This document shows positions 62,055 through 64,000 of a DNA stretch of 64,000 bases, one piece after another (position 1 is the first letter of the stretch; each line of letters begins with the position of its first letter). Made by a program: the position numbers and the translations under genes. The notes below the pieces were generated by a model. It made no database searches, was not told the DNA's origin, and saw only the letters and a program-made list of their open reading frames with translations. The DNA is taken from the NCBI RefSeq assembly GCF_013393185.1, contig NZ_QJQX01000039.1:1-64000 (forward strand), in the 5' to 3' direction. The DNA is from Sphingobium lactosutens (lineage in GTDB: Bacteria > Pseudomonadota > Alphaproteobacteria > Sphingomonadales > Sphingomonadaceae).

Positions 62055-62704
62055 GCCACGGCGCCCGGCTACCGGTGGCGGACGCGGGGCTGGAACTGCG
62101 ATTGATCCATATCGATGACGTGCCGGAGAGCGTTCTGCATCCCCGATCGCCGGAGGAGCACAACCGGATAATCCGCTTCCGCTTCATGCACCATCGCCGC
62201 CGCTATCTCATGGGCCGTTTCATGATCCGCCAGATGCTGGCCGACTGGTCCGGCATCGCGGCGGACGCGCTGCGCTTTGGCGAGATCGGAATAGGAAAGC
62301 CGGTTCTGCTCGACACCCCGGACATATATTTCAACCTCAGCTATGCCGATAACGCCGTTCTGATAGGCGTGACGCGGCGCGGTTCCCTAGGAGTCGATGT
62401 GGAGGATCGACGTCACCTCCCTGATGCGAGGGATCTGGCCGAGAATATTTTCGACATGCCGGAACGCCTGGCCTTGCGCGACAAGCTATGCGGCGTATCG
62501 GAAAGCGACCTTTTCCTCAGCGGATGGACGCGCAAGGAAGCCTGCCTGAAGGCGGCTGGGACAGGGCTGTCGCTCGACCCCGTCGGCGTTTCTACAGGAC
62601 TGGAGTTGACCCGCCGCAAGGTTCAGATGGCCGACACTCTGCAGGTGCAGGTCGAAACCATGATCGTGGGGACCAGGATAATGTCCTGGGCCACCACAAT
62701 CTGA
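62051..62704 (+). CDS. 4'-phosphopantetheinyl transferase (Sfp type)
   Basis: A 217-residue Sfp/AcpT-type phosphopantetheinyl transferase that loads the phosphopantetheine arm onto the PCP and ACP of the neighbouring assembly line. Motifs: RRRYLMGRFMIRQMLADWSG, GKPVLLDTPDIYFNLSYADN, the Mg-binding SLGVDVEDRRHLPDA, and FLSGWTRKEACLKAAGTGL. I use the ATG at 62051, which overlaps the GT2 stop as ATGA; an in-frame ATG at 62039 lies inside that gene. Its stop is only 6 bp from the convergent sugar transferase stop. Confidence 0.92.
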   Translation: MSHGARLPVADAGLELRLIHIDDVPESVLHPRSPEEHNRIIRFRFMHHRRRYLMGRFMIRQMLADWSGIAADALRFGEIGIGKPVLLDTPDIYFNLSYADNAVLIGVTRRGSLGVDVEDRRHLPDARDLAENIFDMPERLALRDKLCGVSESDLFLSGWTRKEACLKAAGTGLSLDPVGVSTGLELTRRKVQMADTLQVQVETMIVGTRIMSWATTI

Positions 62705-62710
62705 AGTCCG

Positions 62711-64000
62711 TCAATAGGCCCGCTGACCACCGAGAACCGCCGATATTGTCCGCAGCAAGATATAGAGATCGAACCATATCGACCAATTCTCTATATAATA
62801 GAGGTCATGCTCGATCCGCTTGATCAGCTTGTCTTCCGTATCCGTCTCGCCGCGCCAGCCGCACACCTGCGCCCATCCGGTAAGGCCGGGCTTTACTTTG
62901 TGACGGGCGACATAGGACGACAGGACTTCATTGAACAGCCTGCCGCCGGCACGGGTGGAGGGCGCATGAGGGCGCGGCCCGACCAGCGACATTTCACCCA
63001 GCAGCACATTCAGCAATTGCGGCAATTCGTCGAGGCTGGTCTTGCGCAGGATCGCACCAACCCGCGTCACGCGCGGATCACGCTTGCTGGCCTGCACAAT
63101 CTCGTCCGTCTGGCACAGGTCGACATACATGCTGCGGAACTTGAAGATCCGGAAGTCACGGCAGTTGAACCCCTCGCGGCGTTGCACGAAGAAGACCGGC
63201 CCGCGCGACTCCATCTTGATCGCAAGCGCGATCAGCAGAAACAGCGGCGACAGAAGGATCAGCAGCAGGAATGAAAGCGTTCGATCCTCCGCCCATTTTT
63301 CGATGATCCGGCTGCCATGCATCGGCTTTTCAAGCAGCGTCATCACCGGCAGGCCACCGAGCAGCATCACCGGCATCCGCGCAAAGGCAAAGCCGGCCTT
63401 CTCCGGCGCCAGCCTGATCTGTACCGGCGTGACGGCCAAGGCGCCCACGACCTGCCGCAAGCGCGCGTCCGCGGCCCAGGGCAGCGCAATGATCACCTGA
63501 TCGATCTCATCCTTCCGTATGGCCGCCAGAAGATCGTCAATGCCGCCCAGCAGCGGTATGGGCAATCGTTCGTCTAGCCGGTCCTGACGGCGGTCGTCGT
63601 AAAAGCCCGTCAGGGAAAGCGTGAGCTTGTCGTGATTGATGATATAGCGGGCCAGATCCTGGCCCTGCCCGCCCGCTCCGTATATGGCGCAACGACGATC
63701 AAACCGACCTTGTCGCTTGAGGCTGCGGGCAATCGTCACCAGAAGGAGGCGAAGAAGCGCGAGCATCGCCAGCCCAACAATGAACCAGAGGAATATCGAG
63801 CCGCGGGACGCGCTCGTCATCAGGCGCAACAGGAATCCCAGCGATAGAAGTAGCAATGTCGTCCCAAGCCAGGCATTGAACAGACGCGACCAGCTCCTGC
63901 GGACGGAGAATAGCAGGCTGCTTTCATAGGCGCCCGTCAGCTGTCCGACGATCACGAACACTGTTCCGCAGATCAATCCAAGATGGCTCGAAACGATCGG
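62711..64000 (-). CDS. Undecaprenyl-phosphate sugar phosphotransferase (WcaJ/GumD-type), 5' end outside the window
   Basis: At least 429 residues of a polyprenyl-phosphate sugar-1-phosphate transferase that starts repeat-unit assembly; the frame is open to the last base of the window, so the N-terminal helices are missing. Visible: helices (WLGTTLLLLSLGFLLRLM, FLWFIVGLAMLALLRLL), the CoA-binding-like domain AIYGAGGQGQDLARYI, a further helix (LSFLLLILLSPLFLLIALAI), and the catalytic C-terminal domain VFFVQRREGFNCRDFRIFKF, TSLDELPQLLNVLLGEMSLV, GPRPHAPSTRAGG, YVARHKVKPGLTGWAQVCGW. This marks the locus as Wzy-type polysaccharide synthesis. It converges on the PPTase gene with 6 bp between the stops. 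Confidence 0.93.
   Translation of the reverse strand, partial: PIVSSHLGLICGTVFVIVGQLTGAYESSLLFSVRRSWSRLFNAWLGTTLLLLSLGFLLRLMTSASRGSIFLWFIVGLAMLALLRLLLVTIARSLKRQGRFDRRCAIYGAGGQGQDLARYIINHDKLTLSLTGFYDDRRQDRLDERLPIPLLGGIDDLLAAIRKDEIDQVIIALPWAADARLRQVVGALAVTPVQIRLAPEKAGFAFARMPVMLLGGLPVMTLLEKPMHGSRIIEKWAEDRTLSFLLLILLSPLFLLIALAIKMESRGPVFFVQRREGFNCRDFRIFKFRSMYVDLCQTDEIVQASKRDPRVTRVGAILRKTSLDELPQLLNVLLGEMSLVGPRPHAPSTRAGGRLFNEVLSSYVARHKVKPGLTGWAQVCGWRGETDTEDKLIKRIEHDLYYIENWSIWFDLYILLRTISAVLGGQRAY

Noticed and set aside
1..64000. tRNA, rRNA or CRISPR array anywhere in the window
   Set aside because: No cloverleaf-like segment, rRNA stretch or regularly spaced direct repeats were seen on reading both strands; a dedicated scan (tRNAscan-SE, Infernal) would be needed to exclude small RNAs.

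Overview
The window looks like a sphingomonad chromosome (Sphingobium, Sphingomonas or Novosphingobium type). This is inferred from high GC, many TonB-dependent receptors with the EIVVTAQKR-like plug start, a FecI/FecR/TonB surface-signalling unit, sugar-acid catabolic genes under a LacI regulator, and a Wza/WecG/sugar-phosphate-transferase polysaccharide locus. I see no rRNA, tRNA or CRISPR array.

Layout. (1) 1-3.7 kb is an accessory scar: an intact IS5-family element with TA flanks, a small winged-helix regulator, a VapBC pair, a nucleotidyltransferase-HEPN gene with an in-frame amber at codon 13, and a transposase remnant. (2) 3.7-8.5 kb is a TonB receptor plus carboxylesterase operon, divergent from a relatively AT-rich TetR gene. 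(3) 8.9-14.7 kb holds an ECF sigma factor, FecR, an STN-type siderophore receptor and a TonB protein, with two near-identical candidate sigma promoters; a second, frameshifted tonB lies convergently. (4) 14.9-28.8 kb is a sugar-acid (L-idonate, ketogluconate, gluconate) catabolic region: idnO, 2-hydroxyacid dehydrogenase and SDR on one strand; idnD, a small ferredoxin-like-fold protein, LacI regulator, beta-hydroxyacid dehydrogenase, gluconokinase and MFS transporter on the other; then a PEP-mutase/isocitrate-lyase-like gene, a TonB receptor and a zinc alcohol dehydrogenase. A 14-bp near-palindrome (TGATATCGGTCCCA type) occurs four times before these transcription units and ties them into one probable regulon.

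(5) 29.1-42.9 kb is the most unusual part: three consecutive minus-strand genes for proteins of about 2428, 1044 and 1093 residues, overlapping or 13 bp apart, with no signal peptide and no function I recognise. The largest has PKD-like and OmpA-like segments and a long repetitive beta-strand region; the second has fibronectin-III-like modules; the third ends in a phospholipase-D-like fold that has lost the His and Lys of its visible HKD motif. It is the best candidate here for an undescribed system.

(6) 43.0-64.0 kb is a polysaccharide or glycoconjugate locus: SGNH-hydrolase-like lipoprotein, WecG/GumM-type glycosyltransferase, Wza-type export protein, outer-membrane barrel, GT4 and GT2 glycosyltransferases, and at the right edge a partial undecaprenyl-phosphate sugar transferase. 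Inside it sits a compact assembly line: an NRPS (formyltransferase, half condensation domain, adenylation domain with an inserted luciferase-like monooxygenase, PCP), a one-module PKS (KS-AT-KR-DH-ACP-TE, with a Cys thioesterase nucleophile), a GT2 enzyme and a phosphopantetheinyl transferase, all overlapping. The arrangement suggests a small N-formyl or oxidised amino-acyl-polyketide that is glycosylated or linked to the envelope polysaccharide; that product is inference.
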